From Paenibacillus sp. Soil787 (GTDB lineage Bacteria > Bacillota > Bacilli > Paenibacillales > NBRC-103111), in the NCBI RefSeq assembly GCF_001429545.1, contig NZ_LMSP01000023.1, forward strand, positions 147,778 to 211,777: DNA of 64,000 nucleotides. The letters run 5' to 3'. Made by a program: the position numbers and the translations under genes. The notes below the pieces were generated by a model. The model worked only from the letters and a program-made list of their open reading frames with translations, was not told the origin of the DNA and searched no databases. Of this stretch, positions 17,810 to 27,250 are shown piece after piece. Each line of letters starts with the position of its first letter. Positions within the stretch are counted from its first letter, which is position 1.

Positions 17810-18349
17810 TTAACCACGAATGACTTTCGCCCCTAGTGTTTTTTCAAAATGCTGCAAGGCCCATTCATGCCCCGTTTGATTAAAACTAGCGACTGCATCT
17901 TCATGAATAACAATTTCGAAGCCTTTGTTGTAAGCATCCACCGCTGTATGCAAAACACAGATATCTGTGCAAACGCCAACCAAATGCAGCTCGTGAATTC
18001 CTCTTGCCCTTAAATGAAGCTCCAATTCGGTGCCGCAGAAGGCGCTGTATCTTGTTTTGTCCATCCAATAAATCTCGCTCTCATTAAGCTCATGTACAGT
18101 TTTCAACCTGCCATATAAATCGCGACCCGCCGTGCCGCGAATATTATGCGGAGGAAACAGCTTCGTCTCTGGATGGAAGAGGTCTTGTTCATCGTGGAGA
18201 TCAACGGCCATGACCACAAAATCCTTCTGGGTCAAAAATTGCTCTGTAATTTCACAAATTCTCGCTTCAATCGCAACGCCTGGTTCCCCGCAAGGCAGCT
18301 TCCCAATCACAAAATCCACCGTATAATCAATGATTATTAGAGCTCTCAT
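17810..18349 (-). CDS. pncA: Nicotinamidase, isochorismatase fold
   Basis: A 179-residue cysteine hydrolase. The triad is visible as IIDYTVDFV (Asp), MDKTRYSAFCGT (Lys) and GVCTDICVLHTA (Cys), and the metal site as DLHDEQDLFHPE. With pncB and nadE downstream, nicotinamide deamidation is the natural role: nicotinamide to nicotinate to NaMN, and finally NAD. The start is ATG 18349, with AAGGGG 8 nt upstream. Its own upstream gap carries a TTTGATA/TATCAAA dyad that may be an operator. Confidence 0.88.
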   Translation of the reverse strand: MRALIIIDYTVDFVIGKLPCGEPGVAIEARICEITEQFLTQKDFVVMAVDLHDEQDLFHPETKLFPPHNIRGTAGRDLYGRLKTVHELNESEIYWMDKTRYSAFCGTELELHLRARGIHELHLVGVCTDICVLHTAVDAYNKGFEIVIHEDAVASFNQTGHEWALQHFEKTLGAKVIRG

Positions 18350-18374
18350 CCTAACCACCCCTTCATATTGTTTA

Positions 18375-18403
18375 TTTGATAGTATTATTAAGACAATATC
18401 AAA
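18375..18403. promoter_or_regulatory. Candidate operator between the Nudix regulator and pncA
   Basis: TTTGATA (18375-18381) and TATCAAA (18397-18403) are perfect inverted arms 15 bp apart. The same TATCAA/TTTGATA words form a tight palindrome upstream of the regulator at 19227-19239. Confidence 0.45.
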
Positions 18404-18418
18404 ACGGAAAAGAGAGGC

Positions 18419-19192
18419 CTAGCTGTAAATGGACAGCTGAGGCACATGATCGGTAAATCGGTACAACTGAGCAGCTCGCTGGGAGTAACGGTTAGACATT
18501 TTGCCCTGTCCGTGATGATCCAGCACCTCTTCGATAATCCCTTTGCGACTTTGGGTCGATGTAATTTTCCGAATGAAATTCCGTTCCTTGAAGGTCGGAA
18601 CGACCGTTTGAATGACTTGATACAGCTCACTCATCGTGAATTCCTCAGATAGGAACTCTCTGGCTATCGTCGTCGTCAGCATCTTCTGCTGAATTTGAGC
18701 AAGAGCATCTCTAATGATGATTTCATGATCAAAAGCGAGATCCATCGCCAGCGCCTCATCGATAGGGAAAAGGCGAATGTCAGCTGCATCATCAGCGGCT
18801 TGCCGTTTCTCGAGATAGCGTTCGTGCACGAGTGCGAAGAACGCGTGGGAGATCATCCATCCCCGTGGATCGCGCTGCGGTGTACTATACACATTGAAAT
18901 ATTCAATGTGTACGTCCGAAACCCCCGTCTCCTCCGTTAGCTCTCGCCGGGCGCTCTCTTGAATCGTTTCGGTTTCCATCGAGAACCCACCCGGAAGTGC
19001 CCACTGGCCTTTGAACGGCCATTGCTTTCTTTGAATCAATAACACTTGCAGCTCCCGAGTAGGAAGCGACTTCTTCACTGATCCTTTTCCTTCTGAGGTA
19101 ATCGTAAAGATGACGATATCTGCAGGCGCGCCGTCAGGTGTGCGATATTTACTCGCTTGGTAGTTAGTTTCATTCTCTATTGGCATGTTCAT
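18419..19192 (-). CDS. Nudix-domain transcriptional regulator of NAD metabolism, NrtR-like
   Basis: A 257-residue protein with an N-terminal Nudix domain (about residues 25-165) and a C-terminal winged-helix region (about 180-240), the layout of NrtR, which senses ADP-ribose and represses NAD genes. The Nudix box is complete (G-x5-E-x7-RE-x2-EE-x-G within GGFSMETETIQESARRELTE and the residues after it), so hydrolysis of ADP-ribose compounds may be kept. It is the first gene of a leftward run with pncA, nadE and pncB, which fits self-contained control. A plain ADP-ribose pyrophosphatase is the alternative. Confidence 0.75.
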   Translation of the reverse strand: MNMPIENETNYQASKYRTPDGAPADIVIFTITSEGKGSVKKSLPTRELQVLLIQRKQWPFKGQWALPGGFSMETETIQESARRELTEETGVSDVHIEYFNVYSTPQRDPRGWMISHAFFALVHERYLEKRQAADDAADIRLFPIDEALAMDLAFDHEIIIRDALAQIQQKMLTTTIAREFLSEEFTMSELYQVIQTVVPTFKERNFIRKITSTQSRKGIIEEVLDHHGQGKMSNRYSQRAAQLYRFTDHVPQLSIYS

Positions 19193-19207
19193 TTGATCAC
19201 CTGTTTA

Positions 19208-19252
19208 GTCACATTTCTATTCATATTATCAATTTGATATTTTCATTGTGAC
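19208..19252. promoter_or_regulatory. Candidate operator upstream of the Nudix regulator
   Basis: A 13-bp palindrome TATCAATTTGATA (19227-19239) lies inside larger inverted arms GTCACA (19208-19213) and TGTGAC (19247-19252). The inner words match the dyad before pncA. Confidence 0.45.
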
Positions 19253-19299
19253 ATAATTAAATTTCTTTTGCAATAGGAATTCAAAGGTCGCTCTGCTGC

Positions 19300-20149
19300 T
19301 TACTTCTCTATCACAATCAAACACGTGCTATCCGGCAGTGGAACCACGTTTCCATCTTGATCCATGATCCTTACTTTATCCTTAAGCGCCTCCGTATACA
19401 CTTCCTGCAGGAAGTGTTTGCTTTCTACAATTTTGGCCTCATTACCTAATGTATCCAGGATGAACGCAGTAAACTCGCTTGGGGTAAAGTAACCGAATTG
19501 CTCCTGTACTTCATGGACATAAGCTTCCTCACCCCACGTATAGGCATAAAGGAATTCCATCGCATCATTCACTGGCATGATGACTTCATCCACAGCAGCC
19601 GTTTGGTACTTCATTAAATGAATTATCGGTGCATGTTCTTTAAGCGGAACTTCGCCACGTATCGTTTGGCCAATTAGCCCATGTGTGTAGATTAACGTAT
19701 GTATGACAGTAGCCTTATCGCTTGTATCTCCATTATCTAGCTTATATAACTGCGGAACCTATGTTGTGGACGGAAAGATGAATGCCTGCTTCTTGCCACA
19801 TGAAACGGTCTCTTGAAGTCCCACCCTTCGCTGCTTCAGACCAAATCAACACCTCTTCTAGTAAATCTTTCTTCCAAAATGATAATAATAGCTCGTCCAA
19901 AATATGCAATGTCCGCTCAACATAATCAAGCACAGGGTTCGCCTGTGCCAGCTCCTGGATCGACTGAATCCGCTCGAAGTTAACGATGCGTTCCTCCGCC
20001 GAAACGATATAGGTTAACCATTTAGGTTGGTCTGCGGCATTTGCATCCTCTGCCCGATACCTTTTTATTAATTCTAAAGAACTTAACATGCCGGTATATA
20101 TCCTCCCATTCCTACCTATCACTTTATGACTAGTATAAACCAACCTCAA
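19300..20149 (-). pseudogene. Hypothetical protein, apparently frameshifted
   Basis: Two frames look like one gene of about 280 residues. The first (20149 to 19742) starts MRLVYTSHKVIG and ends at HNIGSAVI. The second is open from about 19757, giving PQLYKLDNGDTSDKATVIHT and continuing through HLMKYQTAAVDEV to LIVIEK at 19300, but has no start codon before 19614. The junction at about 19745-19757 behaves like a 1-base loss (or 2-base gain). I see no known motif: the first half is rich in amphipathic helices and the second has mixed helices and strands. If the frameshift is not real, a 104-residue protein from 19614 and a 135-residue one remain. Confidence 0.5.
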
Positions 20150-20179
20150 GGCAATCTCACGTTTCTACAATCTACTGCT

Positions 20180-20500
20180 TCATTGATGATCAGCATATAG
20201 ATTCGCGTAATTGACCAGTATGGTCATAAAGCCCAACACGACAAATGAAAAAAAGGCCATTAAATCCAAATGATACACGTTGGGAACGACAATAAACACA
20301 GCACCTAAAATAAAACAAAGCCAATTTTGCCAAACTTTTTTACCGGTTTTCCCGAGAGCCATCAGAGATCCTACGAATTGCAAGCTGCCTAGCAGTGTGC
20401 AGGTGTAAAAAGCATTCGTATGAGCCTCAAAGCCGAACACCCAGGGACTCGCTAGAAACCAAAGACCCATACAAGCGGACAATAAGTTTTTCCAATACAT
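20180..20500 (-). CDS. SPW-repeat membrane protein
   Basis: A 106-residue membrane protein with four hydrophobic segments. LLSACMGLWFLASPWVFGF is the SPW repeat signature, seen once clearly and once weakly near VVPNVYHLDLMAF. The function of SPW proteins is unknown. I start it at ATG 20500, behind AGGAGG, rather than farther upstream, where the frame is open but lacks a ribosome site. Confidence 0.75.
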   Translation of the reverse strand: MYWKNLLSACMGLWFLASPWVFGFEAHTNAFYTCTLLGSLQFVGSLMALGKTGKKVWQNWLCFILGAVFIVVPNVYHLDLMAFFSFVVLGFMTILVNYANLYADHQ

Positions 20501-20570
20501 AGCTTGCTGCCACCTCCTAAATGACGAGATGTAACAGTATATGCAAACGCTTTCAGTTTGGTGAATAGAA

Positions 20571-20609
20571 AAGCCTCCAGCACCCAAATAATTAGGCAGC
20601 AAGAGGCTT
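20571..20609 (-). terminator. Terminator of the copper-amine-oxidase-domain gene
   Basis: AAGCCTC and GAGGCTT pair around an imperfect inner stem. Read leftward, TTTTCTATT follows, and the gene at 20667 ends just before it. Confidence 0.7.
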
Positions 20610-20666
20610 ATTTGGCTAAATGGAGACTTTCGATTCATTTATGGTGCTTCCTCAACACTGAATTTC

Positions 20667-21800
20667 TTATTGTTCGATATGAATGGCGCCTGCATCGCCC
20701 GTTTTCACATCTGCACGCAGGATGTCCGTTACGAATTTCAAAGGTACATATAGCGTGTCATTCAGAATAACTGGAGCTGTCCCTAGCGTAACCGGAGCCA
20801 TTTTTGCATAGAAGTAGCTGTCTTTACCTACGAAAACACTCGTCCAACCAGCACCCTTTTTCATTTCAGCAGCATAAGTCTCTTGATTCCATGTCACTTC
20901 ATAGCCAAGTCCTTCCGCTACTTTGCGTAAAGGCACCAGATTCACGCCTTCGGCATTGGTTAGGCTGTCGTTTGCAACTAAATCCAGCTTTATTTTCTCA
21001 ACAGGCGTAGGGACAACAGGTTTAGGTGTAACAATCAATTTCTCAGGCAAGCTGAAACGGAATTCCGGAGTGCCCATGGCGCCCGGCGCAATCGAATATT
21101 TCGGGAACACAATAACCGCTTCGCCTTTTTCTACATAAAAGCCTTGCTCTTCGCTGATGCCTTTAAAATCATCTTTGAAATAATTCTCAGGCTTTTCATT
21201 GATTTTGGCCTGAATGCCCGTATTTACATTCTCCTTGAAGTTATCACCAAGCAGATCCTGCAAAGTAACATGCTGTCCTTGTTCACGATTTAGCACATTG
21301 TACGTATCAACGCGCGGCATTCCTGTACCACCTGTAGCTGCATACGTTGTGACTTCAAGTGAGACAACACCAGTCGGATTGCTCGAACCATCCGATTTCA
21401 ACGCGTAATTAATCATCAGCTCGTAGGGGCGATATGTGAAACCATGCGTTTTTGCATCAGCAGCTGCTTCAGCAGCCTCTTTCTCCCAATTCGCCAAATC
21501 TTTATTCGCGAGGGATAAAATGATGTTATTCGTTTGCTCTTGATACTTCGTATCCAACATGCCCGAGAGCTGCGGCACTTTGATATTGGTTTTTAGATCC
21601 TGCATTTTTGAGGTAAGCTCGACTTCTTTCACTTGAACTGGAGAAGCTGACTCCGATGCAACGGGTGAAAGAATTGGAACTACGGTAACTGTTTCCGCTG
21701 ATGCCATCCCTGTTAATGGTAATACGGCACCACTCACTCCCACCAGCAATGCACATCCAATTACACCAAGTTTCAACATGTTAAACGGATTTTTTTTCAT
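20667..21800 (-). CDS. Exported protein with DUF4163/DUF3298 and copper amine oxidase N-terminal-like domains
   Basis: A 377-residue secreted protein. The signal peptide (residues 1-36) ends in MASAETV. The middle (about 60-250) fits DUF4163/DUF3298, with YELMINYALKSDG and GQHVTLQDLLGDNFKENV. The last 100 residues (LVPLRKVAEGLGYEVTWN, ILNDTLYVPLKFVTDIL) fit the copper amine oxidase N-terminal domain, a wall-associated module common in Paenibacillus that carries no enzyme activity. The real start is ATG 21800: GAGGAG lies 10 nt upstream and overlaps the earlier ATG. Confidence 0.85.
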   Translation of the reverse strand: MKKNPFNMLKLGVIGCALLVGVSGAVLPLTGMASAETVTVVPILSPVASESASPVQVKEVELTSKMQDLKTNIKVPQLSGMLDTKYQEQTNNIILSLANKDLANWEKEAAEAAADAKTHGFTYRPYELMINYALKSDGSSNPTGVVSLEVTTYAATGGTGMPRVDTYNVLNREQGQHVTLQDLLGDNFKENVNTGIQAKINEKPENYFKDDFKGISEEQGFYVEKGEAVIVFPKYSIAPGAMGTPEFRFSLPEKLIVTPKPVVPTPVEKIKLDLVANDSLTNAEGVNLVPLRKVAEGLGYEVTWNQETYAAEMKKGAGWTSVFVGKDSYFYAKMAPVTLGTAPVILNDTLYVPLKFVTDILRADVKTGDAGAIHIEQ

Positions 21801-21930
21801 TTCATGTTCACTCCTCATTCGTTATCGTGAGTAATCTTTCGGTTGATTAACCTTCACGATAAATAGACGCGCCAACGTTCCAGAAAGTCTGAACGTCAAT
21901 AATATTTTTATGAAATTCGGAATGAACTCA

Positions 21931-21991
21931 CAACTTGATGCAAATCAATTCCCCCCAAATAATGAATGAATGATCCAACTTGATGTATACT
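21931..21991 (+). promoter_or_regulatory. Candidate promoter region of the hybrid kinase, with a direct repeat
   Basis: CAACTTGATG occurs at 21931-21940 and again at 21976-21985, 45 bp apart. The first TTGATG has AATAAT 17 bp downstream (21958-21963); TATACT follows the second. Which is used is unclear. Confidence 0.35.
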
Positions 21992-22051
21992 CAATTCATC
22001 TGCTGCAATCATAGATTTGCTAACAGTTTATAATTTTCACGGAGGTTACTC

Positions 22052-25000
22052 ATGTCATCGTCTTTACGTTTTAAACTTGTCTCCTTGCTTGTTCTTATCA
22101 CTTGCATTTCCCTAACTGTCGTAGGGATTACAAATTATCGACTCTCGAGAGATAAACTGATTCAACAATTGAAGGAGCAATCGATAACTTCCGTTTCCAA
22201 TTCCGCACAAAATTTATACGATTTCTTATCCATCCGTTTAGCAGAAGTAGAGCTATTAAGCCGGGTAGATATAATGAAGCATGGGACACTTGACGAGCGG
22301 CTCCAATTTTTGACCCAAGAATTAAAAACAGGCGCTAAACGCTATCATTCCATGGGAATTATAGATCTGGGTGGCTTTATGACTCTCACCACCGGACAAA
22401 CACTTTATGCAGGAGGGGAACGAAGATTCCAAGAGGCTCTAAAAGGGAAAACTTTCATCTCAGATCCTGAAATCGGTAAAATAACCGGTACATACATCAT
22501 TTCCATTACCGCGCCTGTCTTCAATGAGAAAAACGAAGTGACGAGTATCATTAACATCTCTCTTGATGCGGAACAAACCTTTTTCGAGCATCTTCATACC
22601 CCTTTGGAGAAGGGCGAAATACTTGTCGTGAACCAAGAGGGACTCATTCTGTATCATACCGATACACCTCAAATTTTGAATCTTAACATTTTCAGAGAAT
22701 ACCCTTCACTTATGCCAGCCTTTCAAAAAGCGCTGCAGTCGAATGAAGGATTTCTGGATGAATCTTATTACGGCGGCCAAAAAGCTCGGTGGTTTTATGC
22801 GCGTGTACCTCAATTAGATTGGTACCTCTCTTACTCCATGCCTCTTTCAGCTTTCGAAGCTCCCACAAGCCCCTTGCTTTGGTCGACAATCGGATTAATT
22901 CTGATGACGGCAGTAGTCATTTTTTTCCTCATTTACTTGACTGCTAATACACTGATTATTAAACGCATCAAGCAGATTCTTCATGTCACAGAAACAGTCG
23001 CTGCAGGTAATTTCTACATCAAACCGCTTGTTGTCAAAAGCAAGGATGAGCTCGGTGCTCTTGCCCATTCTGTGAATGGAATGATCGAAAACTTACGTGA
23101 ACTATTCGAGCCTTTCGAAGCCTTTATACACCACAATCAATATGCCATGATCGTGACAGATCCTTCCTTTACCGTTAATCATCTCAATAGTAGAGCGGTA
23201 CAGCTTCTCGGTTATTCTTTAGCAGAAGTTCATAAAATAGCAACGCCCCTTCTGTGGTTGGATCAAGAACAACTGATTGAAAGAGCCGCGCAATACTCGT
23301 CAGAGCTAGGGGAGTATGTTCCAGCTGATTGTACGGCCCTTGTGATCCGAACATTACGTCACCTCAAAGAGGATTCTGAATGGACTTGGTATCACAAAGA
23401 TGGCACTCGTTTCTTCGTTCAGGTTAGTGTCAGCAGTATTACACATCCAAATGGCGAACTGAAAGGATTCGTATTCATCGCTCGAGACATTAGTGATATT
23501 AAGGAGAGCAATGAGTCTAGGGAGAGGCTGTTAACGATTGTAGAAAGCGCACGTGATTCCATTCTCTCATTTGATGAGAGAGGCTATATTTTTTATATGA
23601 ATCAAGCTGGCAAGAGCGCAGTTGGATTAGATAAACAGCAGTCCGTCGGCAAACATTTCAGTGAGTACGTAGATATTCAGAATGACATCAATTTTGAAGA
23701 GGGCTTGAACACAGCCATTCGGGAAGGATTCTGGGAATTTGAAGCTGAGGTCATAACGAAGGAACAGCGACAAATCTTCATTTCCGTTATTATCGTGCCC
23801 CATTGCCATGAAGGCAAAGGTGGGTGTTATTTCTCTGCCATTACGCGCGATATTACGGACCAAATGCATTCCAAAGAGGAGCTCATTCGAGCAAAGCAAG
23901 AAGCGGATGAAGCTAATCTGGCTAAAGGGATTTTCCTGGCTCGCATGAGTCATGAAATTCGGACACCACTTAATGGAATCGTCGGTCTATCCTACTTGAT
24001 GGAGCGAACGATCATGTCACCGCTTCAGCGGGATTATATAAGTAAAATAGCGAGATCCTCGGTGTCCCTTTCCAATATTATTAATGACATTCTGGACTTC
24101 TCGAAACTTGAAGTGGACAAGCTAGCAATTGAACATCGTGCGTTCCAGCTGGATGAGACCATTGACCGTGTCTGTGAAACCCTTAGCGTGCTGCTTGGCC
24201 ATAAGCCGGTTGATTTTATTTGTGATATCCACGATAATGTACCGCTTGGACTCATTGGAGATTCACTGCGGATGTATCAAGTACTGCTGAATCTAACTAG
24301 CAATGCGATAAAATTCACGGAGCAAGGAACAGTCACATTGCGTGTTTACGTGGAACAGCTCCGAGAGGAAGAGGTACGAATTGGCTTTACCGTTAGCGAT
24401 ACAGGCATCGGGATGAATGAAGAGCAGCTGTCCAAGCTGTTCCAGCCGTTTGTTCAGGCAGATGAAGTAACGAATCGGAAATTCGGAGGTACGGGTCTCG
24501 GTCTTGTTATCTCCAAGAACATCATTGAGAATATGGGCGGCACCATTGAGGTGTCAAGCCAACCAGAGCTTGGCAGTGAATTTCAGATTAGCTTGCCTTT
24601 CTCGTTGTCCTTACAACCTATGAAGTCTCAAGCAATCCTCCCGCTGCGCGCATTAATTGTGGAAGATCACCCTGATCTGAACCAAGTGCTTGTCCATACC
24701 CTTCAATCCATGTGCACAGAAGCAGCAGGTGTTTATTCTTGGAAAGAAGCAAGGAATGCCATTGAAGTTATTCCCGTAGATGTGATCCTGCTTGATATGG
24801 AAGCTGATGATATGTACGGAGAGGAAGTATGGCTGGGCATGCTTGAAGCCTGCAATCGAATGAACATTCTAACGATTATTTACACCACTTTATCGGGCAG
24901 GGATGCCTTGGAGCAGTTGCCTGCAGCATGGGCTCCACATGCCATTTTGGTCAAACCTATCTCACGGATCGTGCTGTACCAGACGCTGCAAACACTAACA

Positions 25001-25807
25001 GGCACACAGGCAGCGAAGGAACTTATATCTACGACTGATTTCGTACAAACAGAAGAAAGAATGATCCAATTTCATCGTATTCTGCTAGTCGAAGATAATG
25101 AGATTAACCAAACGGTCGCACGGTCGCTGCTGGAAAGCAGATTGAATTGTGACGTTCAATTGGCTTCCAACGGCTTCGAAGCATTAGATGACTTAGAGAA
25201 TTACGATTATGACTTGATTTTAATGGATATCCATATGCCCGTTCTAGACGGTATTGAGACTACCAAACGAATTCGTCTTGAGCCAAAATGGATGCACATC
25301 CCTATTATTGCTTTAACTGCTGATTCTACTTTGGAGAAGCGTTTAGATTGCATTCGCGCTGGCATGAACGAAGTGATCTCCAAGCCTATCATTCCTAGCC
25401 GATTATTCGCAGCCGTCGATGCTGTTCTTAGTGAGAAGAATCGGATGGCTGTTCCTGTGCTTGATATCGAAGAAGCACTTGGACGGCTTGGCGGAAAAAC
25501 AGAGATCTATCACGAAATGCTTCGAACATTTTATAGGCAATCCACTCCTATTATTTCGCAATTAACCCTTGCGATTCAGGAAGGGGACTATGCCGAAGCT
25601 ATAAGTCAGCTGCATGCACTGCGCGGCTCTTCTAGCAACCTGTCTGCCAATCGGGTATTCGCAGCGGCAACTGCCCTAGAAGAAATGTTAGAACATAACG
25701 CTCACCCCGACGAATCAAATGCCAGCATGATCCAGAACCAACTTCAATCGGTTGCCATTGCTCTGGAGGAAGTTTTTCATTCCATCCAAAAATTGCTGTT
25801 AGATTGA
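22052..25807 (+). CDS. Hybrid sensor histidine kinase (Cache-PAS-PAS-HisKA-HATPase-REC-REC-HPt)
   Basis: A 1251-residue membrane kinase that carries a full phosphorelay. Order: membrane segment 10-30, extracellular Cache-like sensor (about 35-270), membrane segment about 275-300, HAMP, PAS domains about 355-485 and 490-610, HisKA with MSHEIRTPLNGIVG (His near 634), HATPase with GTGLGLVISKNI, two receiver domains (Asp in VILLDMEADD near 914 and in LILMDIHMP near 1057) and a C-terminal HPt with LHALRGSSSNLSA (His near 1188). No response regulator gene adjoins it, so the output partner is unknown. The ribosome site is GGAGG before ATG. Confidence 0.93.
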   Translation: MSSSLRFKLVSLLVLITCISLTVVGITNYRLSRDKLIQQLKEQSITSVSNSAQNLYDFLSIRLAEVELLSRVDIMKHGTLDERLQFLTQELKTGAKRYHSMGIIDLGGFMTLTTGQTLYAGGERRFQEALKGKTFISDPEIGKITGTYIISITAPVFNEKNEVTSIINISLDAEQTFFEHLHTPLEKGEILVVNQEGLILYHTDTPQILNLNIFREYPSLMPAFQKALQSNEGFLDESYYGGQKARWFYARVPQLDWYLSYSMPLSAFEAPTSPLLWSTIGLILMTAVVIFFLIYLTANTLIIKRIKQILHVTETVAAGNFYIKPLVVKSKDELGALAHSVNGMIENLRELFEPFEAFIHHNQYAMIVTDPSFTVNHLNSRAVQLLGYSLAEVHKIATPLLWLDQEQLIERAAQYSSELGEYVPADCTALVIRTLRHLKEDSEWTWYHKDGTRFFVQVSVSSITHPNGELKGFVFIARDISDIKESNESRERLLTIVESARDSILSFDERGYIFYMNQAGKSAVGLDKQQSVGKHFSEYVDIQNDINFEEGLNTAIREGFWEFEAEVITKEQRQIFISVIIVPHCHEGKGGCYFSAITRDITDQMHSKEELIRAKQEADEANLAKGIFLARMSHEIRTPLNGIVGLSYLMERTIMSPLQRDYISKIARSSVSLSNIINDILDFSKLEVDKLAIEHRAFQLDETIDRVCETLSVLLGHKPVDFICDIHDNVPLGLIGDSLRMYQVLLNLTSNAIKFTEQGTVTLRVYVEQLREEEVRIGFTVSDTGIGMNEEQLSKLFQPFVQADEVTNRKFGGTGLGLVISKNIIENMGGTIEVSSQPELGSEFQISLPFSLSLQPMKSQAILPLRALIVEDHPDLNQVLVHTLQSMCTEAAGVYSWKEARNAIEVIPVDVILLDMEADDMYGEEVWLGMLEACNRMNILTIIYTTLSGRDALEQLPAAWAPHAILVKPISRIVLYQTLQTLTGTQAAKELISTTDFVQTEERMIQFHRILLVEDNEINQTVARSLLESRLNCDVQLASNGFEALDDLENYDYDLILMDIHMPVLDGIETTKRIRLEPKWMHIPIIALTADSTLEKRLDCIRAGMNEVISKPIIPSRLFAAVDAVLSEKNRMAVPVLDIEEALGRLGGKTEIYHEMLRTFYRQSTPIISQLTLAIQEGDYAEAISQLHALRGSSSNLSANRVFAAATALEEMLEHNAHPDESNASMIQNQLQSVAIALEEVFHSIQKLLLD

Positions 25808-25891
25808 AAAATACGCTGGTTTATGTCACTATATGCTTATGCTATCTTTGTATTAGCATGCAATATATACGTATAGGTGGTTAAGTTAATC

Positions 25892-26797
25892 ATGACAGTA
25901 GAAGGCGCTCCATATCGCATTTTGTTGTATTATAAATTCGTTGCCGTCATCGATCACGAAGCTTTGGCTCAGGAACATTTGGCTTATTGCAAAAAGCTCG
26001 GAATTAAAGGCCGTATCCTTATCGCTCCGGAAGGCATTAACGGAACGCTTTCTGGAACGATCGAACAAACCGATGCTTATATGGCGATGATGCGTCAAAT
26101 GCCACTGTTCAAAGACATGATCTACAAGATAGATGAAAGTGAACAGCATGCTTTCAAAAAATTATTTGTTCGTCCTAAAAAGGAACTCGTCACCTTCCGG
26201 CTTGAAGAAGACGTGAATCCGAACGAACTAACCGGTACACATCTGAAGCCAAAGGAATTCTACGAGAAGCTCCAGCACGAAGATGTCATCGTCCTTGATG
26301 GACGCAACCACTACGAGTACGATATCGGACATTTCCGAGGCGCTATTCGTCCAGAGGTTGAAACGACGAAGGAATTTCCGGAATGGATTCGCAATAATCT
26401 CCAGGAATACAAGGACAAACCCATTCTCACCTATTGTACCGGCGGTATCCGTTGTGAGAAGCTGTCAGGTTTCCTTTTACAGGAAGGCTTCAAAGAGGTT
26501 TACCAGCTGGATGGCGGTATTGTGAGCTACGGGAAAGACGAAGATGTTCAAGGCCGCTTATTCGATGGCAAATGCTACGTCTTCGACGAGCGGATCTCAG
26601 TGCCAATCAATCGTACAGACGAAGATATCGTCGTAGGCAAATGCTACCACTGTGGAACAGCAGAAGACCGCTACATCAACTGTTCGAATGATGCTTGCCA
26701 CTTGAAGCATATCTGCTGTGAAGCCTGCGAAGAGAAGCATAATAGCTTCTGTTCTAAGGAGTGCGAAGAGAAAACGATGAGCACGCTTGAGGCTTAA
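25892..26797 (+). CDS. trhO: tRNA uridine-34 hydroxylase, rhodanese family
   Basis: A 301-residue TrhO/YceA-type protein. These enzymes hydroxylate uridine 34 in the anticodon of some tRNAs, the first step to 5-methoxyuridine-type modifications. An N-terminal ferredoxin-like domain (GIKGRILIAPEGINGTLSG) is followed by a rhodanese domain with the active Cys in LTYCTGGIRCEKLSG, then a Cys-rich tail with CYHCGTAEDRYINC, CCEACEEKHNSFC and further Cys residues that may bind zinc. I start at ATG 25892, 11 nt after AGGTGG; an upstream GTG is inside that site. Confidence 0.92.
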   Translation: MTVEGAPYRILLYYKFVAVIDHEALAQEHLAYCKKLGIKGRILIAPEGINGTLSGTIEQTDAYMAMMRQMPLFKDMIYKIDESEQHAFKKLFVRPKKELVTFRLEEDVNPNELTGTHLKPKEFYEKLQHEDVIVLDGRNHYEYDIGHFRGAIRPEVETTKEFPEWIRNNLQEYKDKPILTYCTGGIRCEKLSGFLLQEGFKEVYQLDGGIVSYGKDEDVQGRLFDGKCYVFDERISVPINRTDEDIVVGKCYHCGTAEDRYINCSNDACHLKHICCEACEEKHNSFCSKECEEKTMSTLEA

Positions 26798-26820
26798 GCA
26801 TTACGGAATCTGAGACAGAT

Positions 26821-27172
26821 AAGAGCCTTTGGGAGCTTCTATTTGCGAAGAAAGTGGCTAATGGAGCGGAATAAGAGCCTTTTGAGGCTCTTATTTGTCG
26901 TTGAAGTGGTGAAAAAGCTAGCTACTCAGAGAAATAAGAGCCTTTGGGAGCTTCTATTTGCGAAGAAAGTGGCTAATGGAGCGGAATAAGAGCCTTTAAG
27001 GGCTCTTATTTGTCGTTGAAGTGGCGAAAAGCTAGCTACTCAGAGAAATAAGAGCCTTTGGGAGCTTCTATTTGCGAAGAAAGTGGCTTATGGAGCGGAA
27101 TAAGAGCCTGTAAGGGCTCTTATTTGTCGTTGAAATGGTGAAAAAACTAGCTACTCAGAGAAATAAGAGCCT
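26821..27172. repeat. Tandem array, about 115-bp unit, three copies plus a tail
   Basis: AAGAGCCTTTGGG begins units at 26821, 26936 and 27050, and a cut-off unit at 27165 (periods 115, 114, 115). Each unit has two dyads of the form AATAAGAGCC/GGCTCTTATT about 58 bp apart. A C9 run at 27177-27185 follows the array. A related array is at 58018-58260. Confidence 0.85.
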
Positions 27173-27196
27173 AGCGCCCCCCCCCCGCGTTATGTG

Positions 27197-27245
27197 GTCA
27201 AAAAAAGGTCCTCTACAAGTCAAATGACTTAGAAGACCCTTTTTA
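27197..27245 (-). terminator. Terminator of the hemerythrin gene
   Basis: Leftward, GGTCTTCTAAGTCA pairs with TGACTT-gt-AGAGGACC and is followed by T7, directly after the stop at 27251. Confidence 0.8.
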
Positions 27246-27250
27246 TGTAC

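Noticed and set aside
27177..27185. C9 run after the 115-bp array
   Set aside because: Noted as a possible phase-variable tract, but no reading frame or promoter uses it; it may be a sequencing artefact.
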